The translations under genes were made by a program, and so were the position numbers. The notes under the pieces were generated by a model, which saw only the letters and a program-made list of their open reading frames with translations, was not told the origin of the DNA and did no database searches. Below are positions 9,999 through 17,811 of a stretch of 64,000 nt of DNA, piece after piece. The stretch covers positions 186,001-250,000 of the forward strand of contig CALLQI010000018.1 in the NCBI GenBank assembly GCA_938014885.1, read 5' to 3'. Each line of letters begins with the position of its first letter. The first letter of the stretch is position 1. This stretch comes from an uncultured bacterium. Its GTDB lineage: Bacteria > Planctomycetota > UBA8742 > UBA2392.

Positions 9999-10676
9999 TT
10001 GAACGGTGAGCCATCCGAATCGCCATTAGCCGCGCCGAACAGGTCCTCCAACCTGAACGCTGTTGAGTTGTTTTTGAATGAGCTAAGAAAGCTGGACGGA
10101 CATCTGTTCGAGCACTTTGTGCGGGATGTGATTGCGCAGAGTGGTTACACCATTGTTCAGGGGCCAGCCGTTGGGCCAGATGGCGGCAAGGACTTGTTGG
10201 TCCGCGTTCGATACAGCGAACCGGGCGAGTTTGAAGAGATTTGGGTGGTTCAATGCAAGTGGAGCAGCAAGCCGGACTTCATTGTGTCGGACCGTGAGAT
10301 TGTCGGGTTCCAGTCAGTTTGCACGCGTCATGCCGCCTGTGGCTACTTGTTAGTTACAAACGGTCAACTTGCAGAGAGGCTGAAGACAGAGTTGTCCGCG
10401 CATAGGGGAAACGGACAGAACCACAGTTTGATTAAGGCGACGGCTTGGGACGGAACGTCTCTTTGCAACAGGCTGATGCGGCTTGAACTGGCCGTGGCTC
10501 GCAAGCTGTGGTTGCCCCAATGGGACTCGATTGTGTGCCCGGATCACAAGATCAAAGTGGCTGCTGAGGGAATCGATCTGGCAATGGCCGCATTGGGACG
10601 AGGAGACCAAAGCGCTGCCCAACAGTCGTTAGCTCAACTTCGCCAACGATTGGTTGAGGGGGACCACAATGCATAA
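9999..10676 (+). CDS. Mrr-like restriction endonuclease
   Basis: The protein (225 aa from the chosen start) contains 'LFEHFVRDVI', then 'GPDGGKDLLV' and 'WVVQCKWS', the G-x-D ... Q-x-K signature of the Mrr-type PD-(D/E)XK fold. I choose TTG 9999 because 'ggagga' lies 6 nt upstream and it clears the previous stop by 16 nt; a GTG at 9951 would sit inside the Res-like gene. Mrr-like enzymes often cut modified DNA. Here it probably adds a second nuclease to the island, and whether it tolerates the neighbouring methylase mark is an open point. The 3' end overlaps the TIR-like gene by 8 nt. Confidence 0.82.
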   Translation: MNGEPSESPLAAPNRSSNLNAVELFLNELRKLDGHLFEHFVRDVIAQSGYTIVQGPAVGPDGGKDLLVRVRYSEPGEFEEIWVVQCKWSSKPDFIVSDREIVGFQSVCTRHAACGYLLVTNGQLAERLKTELSAHRGNGQNHSLIKATAWDGTSLCNRLMRLELAVARKLWLPQWDSIVCPDHKIKVAAEGIDLAMAALGRGDQSAAQQSLAQLRQRLVEGDHNA

Positions 10677-11157
10677 GCTCTTGCTCAGTTACAGCATTGG
10701 CACGCTGGAGGAGTCTGCGCTCATCACCCTTGTTCAGTATGCGCGAGAGAAGGGCATTGAAGTTCTTCTCCCAGACAGAACTCCATCGATAGATGGTACG
10801 GCGAATTGGTACACGTTGGAGGCACTTAGGCAGTGCACGGGGGTATGGGGGCTGGTCACTCTTTCCGGTGATTCCAACGATTGGGTGAGTCACGAAGTCA
10901 GCTTGGCACGTAGCAACTCGAAGCCTGCGGTTGTGTTTGTAGAGCGAGGTGCCGAGTGGACTTGCGGCGTGCAGGGTGTGGCGGTCGTCGCTTTTGACCG
11001 CAACAACGTTCAAGATTTGCTTGACCGCTTCTTGGGCAATGTGGAGGGCTGGCTGAAACCGAAATCTGCCCAACCAGCGACATCCGGGGCCGGTGCAGTG
11101 CTGGGCGCAATTGGTGCCGGGCTGCTGCTCTACTGGCTGCTCAAGGACAATAAGTAG
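10669..11157 (+). CDS. TIR-like domain protein with C-terminal membrane anchor
   Basis: The ATG at 10669 follows 'gagggggacc' and overlaps the Mrr-like stop by 8 nt. The 162-aa product begins 'KLLLSYSIG', has alternating strands, and carries 'DWVSHEVSLARS' near residue 71-82 followed by 'SKPAVVFVE'. This W-x-x-x-E helix and following strand are the hallmark of TIR-type folds, and E76 sits where the NADase glutamate is found. The last 25 residues form a Gly/Ala/Leu-rich transmembrane segment ('GAIGAGLLLYWLL') ending in a short charged tail. A membrane-anchored TIR could be an NAD-depleting or signalling effector for the operon. The TIR call is by pattern only. Confidence 0.6.
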   Translation: MHKLLLSYSIGTLEESALITLVQYAREKGIEVLLPDRTPSIDGTANWYTLEALRQCTGVWGLVTLSGDSNDWVSHEVSLARSNSKPAVVFVERGAEWTCGVQGVAVVAFDRNNVQDLLDRFLGNVEGWLKPKSAQPATSGAGAVLGAIGAGLLLYWLLKDNK

Positions 11158-11188
11158 ACCTAAGTGAGCGTACCTCGAACGGTGACGA

Positions 11189-11737
11189 ATGTCGGTTCTT
11201 GCCGAGCAGATCGTAGAAGAGTGGCTGAACCGACGCGGGTTCTTCACCATGCGCGGCGTTCGGGTTGGAACTGGCGAAATCGATCTGCTTGCGGTGCGCT
11301 TGAGGGGCAAGGAGCCTGAGTGCTGGCACTTTGAAGTACAAGCTTCATTGCGGCCCGTGAGCTACATCTGTCCCGCGCCAACAGCCGAACGAAAGAAAGG
11401 AACTGCCCCGTTCAGCGCCAAGCGCCGAACGCCTGCCGTGATGCGCACAGCAGTGTCTGAATGGATTCACAAGAAGTTCGAGGCTGACGAGAAGCACCGA
11501 GTTCGGGAGGTGCTTTGCGGAGATCGGTGGCGGTTCGGCCTGATATTGGGAAACGCCAAGCATCGTGAAGAAGTAGAACTCATCAAAGCCGCAGGTATCG
11601 AGGTGATCCGGCTTGCTGACATCATCCGGCAGATGGAGCCGACGGCGAGAATTCGGCAGGGCTCTGACCACGTGATCAAACAGGCCGGGGGCAATGACTT
11701 TGTCGAGTTGCTGTGGGCGCACCAGAACCTGCGATGA
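11189..11737 (+). CDS. Small PD-(D/E)XK-like nuclease (E-I-D ... E-V-Q)
   Basis: This 182-aa protein has an N-terminal 'GEIDLLAV' near residue 29-36 and 'CWHFEVQAS' near 46-53, giving the D...E-x-Q core of a PD-(D/E)XK fold with Gln in place of the usual Lys, as in YraN-like and some restriction enzymes. The rest is basic, with no recognisable recognition domain. It lies 31 nt after the TIR-like gene, and its TGA overlaps the next ATG (ATGA). Nuclease function is plausible; substrate is unknown. Confidence 0.6.
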   Translation: MSVLAEQIVEEWLNRRGFFTMRGVRVGTGEIDLLAVRLRGKEPECWHFEVQASLRPVSYICPAPTAERKKGTAPFSAKRRTPAVMRTAVSEWIHKKFEADEKHRVREVLCGDRWRFGLILGNAKHREEVELIKAAGIEVIRLADIIRQMEPTARIRQGSDHVIKQAGGNDFVELLWAHQNLR

Positions 11738-11901
11738 AATCCCGTTACACGGTCAACGATGCCACCGGAGTGCCGGATTGGTCACCAACGGAGGCAGGAC
11801 TTGTCTTGTGCCCTCACGCATACCTGTGGGACTTCCTTTGGGACGTGCGGGCGCTAGGCCACTTGCGACGAAAAAGAAGCCGCCCTAGAATGAGCTTCTA
11901 G
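11734..11901 (+). CDS. 55-aa terminal gene of the defence operon
   Basis: The ATG overlaps the previous stop as ATGA, so coupling is likely. The 55-aa product has a Trp-rich middle ('YLWDFLWDV') and a strongly basic end ('RRKRSRPR'). The last codons and stop fall inside the hairpin that ends the operon, so its 3' end may be accidental. No family is recognised. Confidence 0.4.
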   Translation: MKSRYTVNDATGVPDWSPTEAGLVLCPHAYLWDFLWDVRALGHLRRKRSRPRMSF

Positions 11902-11910
11902 AGCGGCTTT
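11871..11910. terminator. Two-way transcription terminator between defence operon and tRNA-Arg
   Basis: Arms at 11878-11890 and 11896-11908 pair over 13 positions with one mismatch around a 5-nt loop. The + strand reads 'ttt' after the hairpin, and an A-run at 11871-11875 gives a U-run for transcripts of the minus-strand tRNA. It can therefore stop both converging units. Confidence 0.75.
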
Positions 11911-11915
11911 GAGGC

Positions 11916-11991
11916 TGGTACACCCGGAAGGAGTCGAACCTTCAACCTTCTGATCCGTAGTCAGATGCTCTATCCATTGAGCTACGGGTGC
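11916..11991 (-). tRNA. tRNA-Arg (anticodon ACG)
   Basis: The minus strand folds as a cloverleaf of 76 nt including encoded CCA. The acceptor begins 'gcacccg', the anticodon loop is 'ctacgga' within a 'tctga/tcaga' stem, and the T arm holds 'ggttcgact'. Pair 1-72 is a G-U wobble. The ACG anticodon reads CGN Arg codons, with A34 normally deaminated to inosine. Its 3' end faces the defence island, the usual orientation for integration into a tRNA gene. Confidence 0.95.
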
Positions 11992-12335
11992 TTTGGCCCG
12001 GCTGCTTCTTTACCGGGACGGAACGATTTACCGCGGTTGGGGCCGCTGTCAACGGGTTGGCGCTTGCTGCCTCTGCTTCTGGGTTGCCGCCTTGTGCCGC
12101 ATCAAGCCTCCGCGCTTTGGGCATCGTTGCTTCATTGACCGTTTGTGCCGCTGGTCGCGGGGGTCTGAATCTGGGCGTTTGGCGGTCTTCTCTTGGCGTT
12201 GGTTGACGGTGGCCCCCTTTGCGGGATAATGCTTCCCCCTTAGAAACGTGGCCGGGTTGCATGTCGTCGTGGGTGTTTGCCCACAGTCGACAGCGCTTCA
12301 CACGGCCGCGTGACGGGACATGCCTCAGGCTCTCC
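11992..12335. other. Spacer with no supported gene
   Basis: These 344 bases separate the tRNA 5' end from the receiver-kinase gene and presumably contain both promoters. I see no convincing -35/-10 pair, repeat or coding pattern. The kinase frame is open up to 12219, but the extra codons look non-conserved. Confidence 0.4.
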
Positions 12336-13628
12336 ATGGGTGACAGAATCCTGGTTGCCGATGACTCGCGCGAGCTGCGCACGCTGCTCTCGACCCAGTT
12401 GCGTCGCATCGGCTTTGACGTGCAAATCGCCGTTGACGGCGTTGAAGCCTTTGCCAAGGCCCGCGAGTTCAAGCCCAACCTGATCATCATGGACATCAAC
12501 ATGCCCAAGATGACCGGCTTGCAGGCCACCAAGAAGATGCGCGAAGACGCCACCCTGGCCCACACGCCCATCATCCTGCTGTCTTCGCTGGGCGAAGAGC
12601 AGGACGTGGTCGAGGGCATCGAAGCCGGCGCCGACGAATACCTCGTCAAGCCCTTCCGCCAGCCGGAACTTGCGGCCCGCGTGCGCATCCTGCTGCGCAA
12701 GTCCAACTCGGCGGCTGCTCGCAAGCTGGATGAAACCACCGTGCAGGGCCTCGAAGACGCCGAAGACAACAACGAGGCCGTGCGCCGCTTCAAAGAAACC
12801 GGGCAGATCGTCAGCAAGGATTTCGCGGGCTTCACCATCATCGACAAGCTCGGCCAGGGCGGCAGCGCCACGGTGTACCGCGCGATGGAGCCGATCCACT
12901 TCCGCCCGGTCGCGCTCAAGATCATCAGTCCGTTTGCGGCCGTGAAGGAAGGCTTCCTGAAGCGCCTGCGCCGCAGCAACGAAATCAGCGTCAAGCTGGT
13001 GCACCCGCATATCGTGCGCACCTACACGATGGGCGAGTACGAAAGCGTGCACTTCATGGTGCAGGAACTGGTTGAGGGCCACGCGCTGGATCGCTACACA
13101 GCGGAAGGCGCGGAGCCTTTGACGGAGCCACTCGCCCGGCGCTACATGCTGCATGTGGCCGAAGCGCTGTCGTACCTTGAAGAGCGGCACCTGATCCATC
13201 GCGACATCAAGCCGGGCAACATCTACGTCAGCCAGGACGACGTGGCCAAGCTGGGCGACTTCGGCCTGTCGCGGCTGCAGGAAGACATGGGCCAGACGGC
13301 CGAGGGCTATCTGCTGGGTACGCCGCACTACATCAGCCCGGAGCAGGCCAACGGCGAGAAGGTGATCGACACGCGCAGTGACTTGTACGCGCTGGGCGCG
13401 TCGTTCTTTCATCTGCTGTCAGGTGCGCCACTGTTCCCCGGTGACAACCTGCAGCAAGTGGTGCTGGGCCACCTGACCCGCGAGCGCCCCAAGCTGGCGA
13501 CTTCGGCACCGCACGTGAGCCCGGCGTTCTGCGCGCTGATCGACAAACTGGTACAACGCGAGCGCGAAGCCCGCTACCAGACCAGCGCGGAACTGATGGC
13601 CGCACTAAGCGCCCTGCCTCCGGCCTGA
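12336..13628 (+). CDS. Response-regulator receiver domain fused to Ser/Thr protein kinase
   Basis: The 430-aa protein starts with a CheY-like receiver ('ILVADDS' near residue 4-10, phosphoacceptor D53 in 'IIMDINMP', Lys near 104 in 'LVKPF'). After a short linker comes a Hanks-type kinase with glycine loop 'GQGGSATVY' near 174, catalytic 'HRDIKPGN' near 288, 'GDFGLSR' near 307 and 'GTPHYISPEQ'. All catalytic residues look present. There is no membrane helix or sensor domain, so activity may be set by phosphorylation of the receiver, linking two-component and Ser/Thr signalling. No cognate histidine kinase lies nearby. Start ATG 12336 is chosen because the receiver begins directly there. Confidence 0.93.
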   Translation: MGDRILVADDSRELRTLLSTQLRRIGFDVQIAVDGVEAFAKAREFKPNLIIMDINMPKMTGLQATKKMREDATLAHTPIILLSSLGEEQDVVEGIEAGADEYLVKPFRQPELAARVRILLRKSNSAAARKLDETTVQGLEDAEDNNEAVRRFKETGQIVSKDFAGFTIIDKLGQGGSATVYRAMEPIHFRPVALKIISPFAAVKEGFLKRLRRSNEISVKLVHPHIVRTYTMGEYESVHFMVQELVEGHALDRYTAEGAEPLTEPLARRYMLHVAEALSYLEERHLIHRDIKPGNIYVSQDDVAKLGDFGLSRLQEDMGQTAEGYLLGTPHYISPEQANGEKVIDTRSDLYALGASFFHLLSGAPLFPGDNLQQVVLGHLTRERPKLATSAPHVSPAFCALIDKLVQREREARYQTSAELMAALSALPPA

Positions 13629-14251
13629 ACAGCCCAAGCTGAAGGACGACATCACGAGAAGGGCACCGGCCGAAAGGCCGCCAACAGCAACTGCTTTGGA
13701 ACCACTAAGGGCCACGAAGAACCACGAAGAACAGCAACTGCTTTTGGGTTTAACTACAACTGCGGTCATTGCGAAAAACAAGAGCCCGGAGCGCGAGCGA
13801 CGGGTAGATACACGGCAACTGCAATTTCGCGCAGAGTCGCGGAGACGCGGAGAACGGCAACTGCTTTGGAACCACGAAGGGCCACGAAGTACCACGAAGA
13901 ACGGCAACTGCTTTTGGGTTTAACTACAACTGCATCATCGCGCTCCGGGCTGCTGTATTTCGCGATGAACGCCGTAGCTGTTGAGCAGAAAAAGCAGTTC
14001 CTGTGCGCCCGCTGTTGGCGGGCGTCCACGGCCCTTCGGCCGGGGCTGTGCTGTTATCCGTGTTTATCTGTGTGAATCCGTGGTTAACCCGCAGTTGCCG
14101 TTCTCTGCGTCACTGCGTCTCTGCGTGAAATTGCAGTTGCAGTTTGTCTACCCGTCGCTCGCGCTCCGGGCTCCTGTTTTTCGCGATGAACGCAGTTGCC
14201 GTTGAGGTGCAAAGGCAGCCGAAGTGCGCCCGGGACGGCCGCGACATGGGG
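13629..14251. repeat. Modular interspersed repeats, no gene
   Basis: The stretch is built from recurring modules: 'cacgaagggccacgaag' runs, 'cgcagagtcgcggagacg' runs, 'aagagcccggagcgcgag', 'atccgtgtttatctgtgtg' and 'tctgcgtcactgcgtctc', joined by 'ggcaactgc' linkers. A GNRA-loop hairpin (cggcc-gaaa-ggccg) lies at 13667-13680. 13783-13932 recurs in direct orientation at about 15281-15437, and 13995-14120 recurs at about 15660-15795. Part of the first module also appears inverted near 14148-14200. I see no coding pattern. Confidence 0.85.
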
Positions 14252-15208
14252 TTACGGGCCGCTGGTTTGTATGGCTACTACGTCCAGCAGCTCTTTGAAG
14301 CTTGGGTTGGCGTTGGCGTTGTGTTGTATGTGTCTTCGCAGTTTGCGGGATGGTCTTGGGGGTGGGCCTTTGCCGCCTTGCCTTTGCCACTTTTCGTAGG
14401 CTTGGATGTATTCGGCGGCGGGCAGCCTCATTGTCGGGTGCTGCCAGATTTCGTCATCCTGGATGCGGCGATTGTTCTGCGCGGGCTTTTCGGCCACGGG
14501 TTCTGCGGCCGGTGTTTCGCTCGGGACTTGGACTTCGCTCGGGACTTCGGCTGCGCTCGGCGTTTCAGCTTCAACGGGCGTTTCAGCTTCGACCGGCGCT
14601 TCAGGTTCGACCGGTGCTTCAGGTTCGACAGGCGCTTCTGCCTGCGCCTGTTCCATTGCCCGGGACTGGCGGATCAGTTCGGCCGTGGACTTTGCGTTCT
14701 TGCGCGCTTCCTCGTACTGGCCGGTCTTGCGCGCGATCGTTTCGTAGCCGCCCTGCGCTGTGGGTTCGCCGCGCAGCCTGACTTGCGGCTCGCGCAGGCC
14801 TTCGCCGCGCGGCTTCATGCGCCGGGGCCGGTTGCCGCGCAGGTAGTACTGCGTGAGCCGGGCCTCAAGCTTCGTGTAAAAGTCGTGCACGAACAGGTCG
14901 CCCTGGGCTTCCAGCGCGCGCGAGTAATCGGCGAAGCTCTTGGCGTGGTTCTCGAGGTTGTCCAGCACGTCCGGCGAAATCGCGAACGCGAGGCCGAGAC
15001 GTTCGCGCCGGGCTTCGGCCTCAATGGCGTCGATGGCCAGGCCGGCGGCCATGAAGGCGTAACGCATGCGTTCGCGCTCGGAGTCGACCATCGGGCGCTC
15101 GGCGCAAAGCACGGTGTTGGCCACGGTCATGCCGGCGCGCAGGCAATCCAGCAGGAACGAGGTGGTCCCGGCCATGAGCTGTCGATTGTGCTGGGTAAGC
15201 TCGGACAC
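14252..15208 (-). CDS. Unknown 318-aa protein with an acidic Val-Glu-Pro repeat linker
   Basis: GTG 15208 is preceded by 'gggag' at good distance; an ATG at 15175 is an alternative. The N-terminal 150 residues are helical, followed by a low-complexity stretch of 'EAPVEPEAPVEAETP'-type repeats (about residues 190-245), and then a small basic C-terminal segment with 'EYIQAYEKWQRQG'. There is no signal peptide or membrane helix, so it is probably cytoplasmic. It is flanked on both sides by the same repeat modules in direct orientation. No known family is recognised. Confidence 0.7.
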   Translation of the reverse strand: MSELTQHNRQLMAGTTSFLLDCLRAGMTVANTVLCAERPMVDSERERMRYAFMAAGLAIDAIEAEARRERLGLAFAISPDVLDNLENHAKSFADYSRALEAQGDLFVHDFYTKLEARLTQYYLRGNRPRRMKPRGEGLREPQVRLRGEPTAQGGYETIARKTGQYEEARKNAKSTAELIRQSRAMEQAQAEAPVEPEAPVEPEAPVEAETPVEAETPSAAEVPSEVQVPSETPAAEPVAEKPAQNNRRIQDDEIWQHPTMRLPAAEYIQAYEKWQRQGGKGPPPRPSRKLRRHIQHNANANPSFKELLDVVAIQTSGP

Positions 15209-15915
15209 ACAATTCTCCCACCCTTAGCAAAAATGGCGCACAGTTTTCGGGCAGAAAAACGGCAAAAGCATCATGGCGAAAAACAAGAGCCCGGAGCGCG
15301 AGCGACGGGTAGATACACGGCAACTGCAATCTCACGCAGAGACGCGGAGACGCGGAGAACTGCAACTGCTTTGGAACCACGAAGGGCCACGAAGGACCAC
15401 GAAGAACTGCAACTGCTTTTGGGTTTAACTGCAACTGCGGTCTCACGCAGAGACGCGGAGAACTGCAACTGCTGCTTCTGGTGAACTGCAACTGCGTGAC
15501 CACACGAAGACACCAAGGCACCAAGAAGAGCACACGGCACCAACAGCGCAGCGATGGCCTGATGCCCTTTTGTGGCCTTTCTTCGTGACTTGGTGTCTTT
15601 GTGTGAAACCCGCCGTTGCCGTTCTCTGCGTCACTGCGTCTCCGCGCGAGATTGCAGTTGCTGTGCGCCCGCCTTTGGCGGGCGTCCCCGGCCTTTCGGC
15701 CGGGGCTGTGCTGTTATCCGTGTTTATCCGTGTGCATCCGTGGTTAACACGCCGTTGCCGTTCTCTGCGTCACTGCGTCTCTGCGTGAGACTGCAGTTGT
15801 AGTTAAGCCGGTTCTGCAGTTGCCGTTCTTCGTGGTTCTTCGTGGCCCTTCGTGGTTCCAACGCAGTTTCCCGAACGAAACCTGTGCGCCATTGTCGCTA
15901 TAGGTGGGAGGTTTT
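15209..15915. repeat. Modular interspersed repeats, second block, no gene
   Basis: This stretch repeats the modules of 13.6-14.2 kb, including 'agcccggagcgcgagcgac', 'cacgaagggccacgaagg', 'tctgcgtcactgcgtctc' and 'atccgtgtttatccgtgtg', again joined by 'gcaactgc'. Several modules sit head to head, so single-stranded DNA could fold extensively. I see nothing coding; the promoter of the next gene must lie near its right end. Confidence 0.85.
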
Positions 15916-16602
15916 ATGGCCTACACACCTGATTATGACGGTCCGGTGCATTCGGCGCGGTGGTTTCCGCCGCATGAGGAAATGCCCGAGGCGATCACGG
16001 CGCCGCACGCCAACACGCAGGCGATTGAGCTTGACGTGTCAATGGAAGGGCTGCGCGCGCTGGGCGACCTTTCCGTCGCGCTGGCGGCCAAGGCCCGCGA
16101 CGCGCGCGAGAACCATCGCGATTACACCGCGCGCGACCTGTGCGCGCTGACGGCCGCGGTCCACAAAGTGACCACGCTGCGCGTGCAGCTGGCCCGGCGC
16201 GCCGCCAAGGTGGCCGCACGGCGTGACCTGCGGGTGGATTTCCTGCACGACCGCGCGCACGCCGTGGTGCGCGACACGCTGCTGCACCTGGACAAGAAGT
16301 TCTGGGATGTGGGCTTCGGCGGGTGGATGCCATTCCGCTTCCCGGACCAGTGGCTGATGTTCGTGGGCGTGCTGCGGCGCGTGCTGGCGGCCAACGGGCT
16401 GATCCATTCGCCGCACGCGCAGGTGTACCGCAAGCTGCTGGAAGACACGCCCTACCCGCACAACGAAAGCCTCGAGCAAGAGCCGCCCAAGATCTGGTCC
16501 ACAGTGCACAGCTACCAGGTGCCACGCAACATGGACGAACTGATCGAAACCGTAGCCCACAAAGAAAACGCCAGACGCGACGCCATAACAAACGCGAAGT
16601 AA
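15916..16602 (+). CDS. Unknown 228-aa cytoplasmic protein
   Basis: ATG 15916 follows 'gggaggtttt', a strong ribosome site; an upstream GTG at 15904 would overlap that site. The protein is rich in Ala, Arg and His, is largely helical in the middle ('LCALTAAVHKVTTLRVQLA') and has a conserved-looking 'FPDQWLMFVGVLRRVL'. No signal peptide, metal motif or known domain is seen. It converges with the TPR protein gene downstream, with only 24 nt between the stops. Confidence 0.7.
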   Translation: MAYTPDYDGPVHSARWFPPHEEMPEAITAPHANTQAIELDVSMEGLRALGDLSVALAAKARDARENHRDYTARDLCALTAAVHKVTTLRVQLARRAAKVAARRDLRVDFLHDRAHAVVRDTLLHLDKKFWDVGFGGWMPFRFPDQWLMFVGVLRRVLAANGLIHSPHAQVYRKLLEDTPYPHNESLEQEPPKIWSTVHSYQVPRNMDELIETVAHKENARRDAITNAK

Positions 16603-16626
16603 GTGGTGCGGGCGCGCTGCTTTGGG

Positions 16627-17811
16627 TTACTTGTTTGGTTTGGGGCGGTTTATGGGGCGGGTGATTGGCTTGCCGGGCTTGGTCAGCGGCGGGGGCGCTG
16701 CCACTACGGGCTTTGCGGCCGGCGGTGGCGCTGGCACGGCCTTGGTTGCCGGTGGTGGGGCCGGCACTACGGGTTTGGCCGTCGGCGGGGGCGCGGCTAC
16801 TACGGGCTTCGCCGCTGGCGGTGGCGCGGCTACTACGGGCTTGCCCACCGGCGGCGGGGCGGCTACTACCGGTGCGGCTGGGGGTGGCGGGTCCGACAGC
16901 GTTGGCGGGGCCTTCATCTGCCGCGACGTCTGGCGCGGCTTGGTTACGGGCACCGCGGTCACGCGCCCGGCGGAAATCTTGGCGCGGCCGGCGGCCTTCT
17001 TCAAATCTTCCTGGTAGGCGCGGAACTGGTGCAGCTGCCCGTACTGGATTGCCTTCTGGTTCAGGTCCAGGGCGGCGCGGTAGTCGCCCAATGCGGCCGC
17101 AGCAACGGCGGCGTAGTGGTATGCCCACGAGTTCTGGTGGTCGCGTTCGGTGATCACGCGGTAGGCGTCCATGGCCTTGCCGTAGTCGCCAACGTCGCGG
17201 TACAGGTGCCCCAGCGCGAACAGCGTGTGCACGAGGCGCACGGGGTCCCATTCGGTCTGCCACGCCAGCGCGCCCCAGTTCAGCGCCTGGGCGTGGTTGC
17301 CCATCAGCCGGAAGTACAGGAAGGCGGTGCGCGCATACAGGTCATTGTCGCCGAAACGCTGGAACACCTTGCCCAGGGCGGTTTCGGCGGTCTTGAAATC
17401 GCCCTTGAAGCAATGGCATTCGATGTAGTTTTCCCAGCCGGCCTGGCAGTCAGGGTCCACGACGGTGGCCCGGAAAGCCCACGGAATCGCGGTTGCCAGC
17501 GCGCGCGAGTCGTAAATGTCCACGTCCTGCACGCCCAGCCGATAAACGCACGCGGCCGCCATCGCGTAGCCGCCGCCGTAGGTGGGGTCGGCCTGGATCG
17601 CCGACACCGCAAGGTCGATCACCATGAAGATGCGTTCGGTGTCGCGCTCATAGCCGTACAGGAGCGGGGCGTTGGCTTCAAAGGCCTCAGCCTGGCTGCG
17701 CGAGCCGCGCAGGAGCTGATCGACAGGCATTTCCAGGAAGCCGTGCACGGGCTCGAGGGCCATGTTGGCCTCGATGAGCTTGGCGAGGATGGGATCTTCC
17801 TGGTCGGTCAT
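16627..17811 (-). CDS. TPR-type protein with Pro/Ala/Val-rich C-terminal repeats
   Basis: ATG 17811 ('MTDQEDP') is chosen because the upstream in-frame codons fall in intergenic tandem repeats. Residues about 50-290 form tetratricopeptide-like helix pairs ('AWNWGAL', 'LYRDVGDYGKAMDAY', 'AALGDYRAALDLN'). The last 110 residues are nine or so copies of a 'KPVVAAPPPxx' unit, a low-complexity flexible tail. No signal peptide is seen, so it is probably a cytoplasmic scaffold. The Pro-rich tail makes this gene prone to slippage and assembly errors. Confidence 0.8.
   Translation of the reverse strand: MTDQEDPILAKLIEANMALEPVHGFLEMPVDQLLRGSRSQAEAFEANAPLLYGYERDTERIFMVIDLAVSAIQADPTYGGGYAMAAACVYRLGVQDVDIYDSRALATAIPWAFRATVVDPDCQAGWENYIECHCFKGDFKTAETALGKVFQRFGDNDLYARTAFLYFRLMGNHAQALNWGALAWQTEWDPVRLVHTLFALGHLYRDVGDYGKAMDAYRVITERDHQNSWAYHYAAVAAAALGDYRAALDLNQKAIQYGQLHQFRAYQEDLKKAAGRAKISAGRVTAVPVTKPRQTSRQMKAPPTLSDPPPPAAPVVAAPPPVGKPVVAAPPPAAKPVVAAPPPTAKPVVPAPPPATKAVPAPPPAAKPVVAAPPPLTKPGKPITRPINRPKPNK

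Noticed and set aside
1..11910. DISARM or BREX assignment for the first island
   Set aside because: No DUF1998 protein, phospholipase D-like protein, PglZ or BrxL is seen; a SNF2 helicase with a methylase alone is not enough.
12240..13412. Long minus-strand open frame (390 codons) opposite the receiver-kinase
   Set aside because: It is the mirror of a GC-rich gene with strong third-base bias; its translation shows no domain and the plus strand has all kinase motifs.
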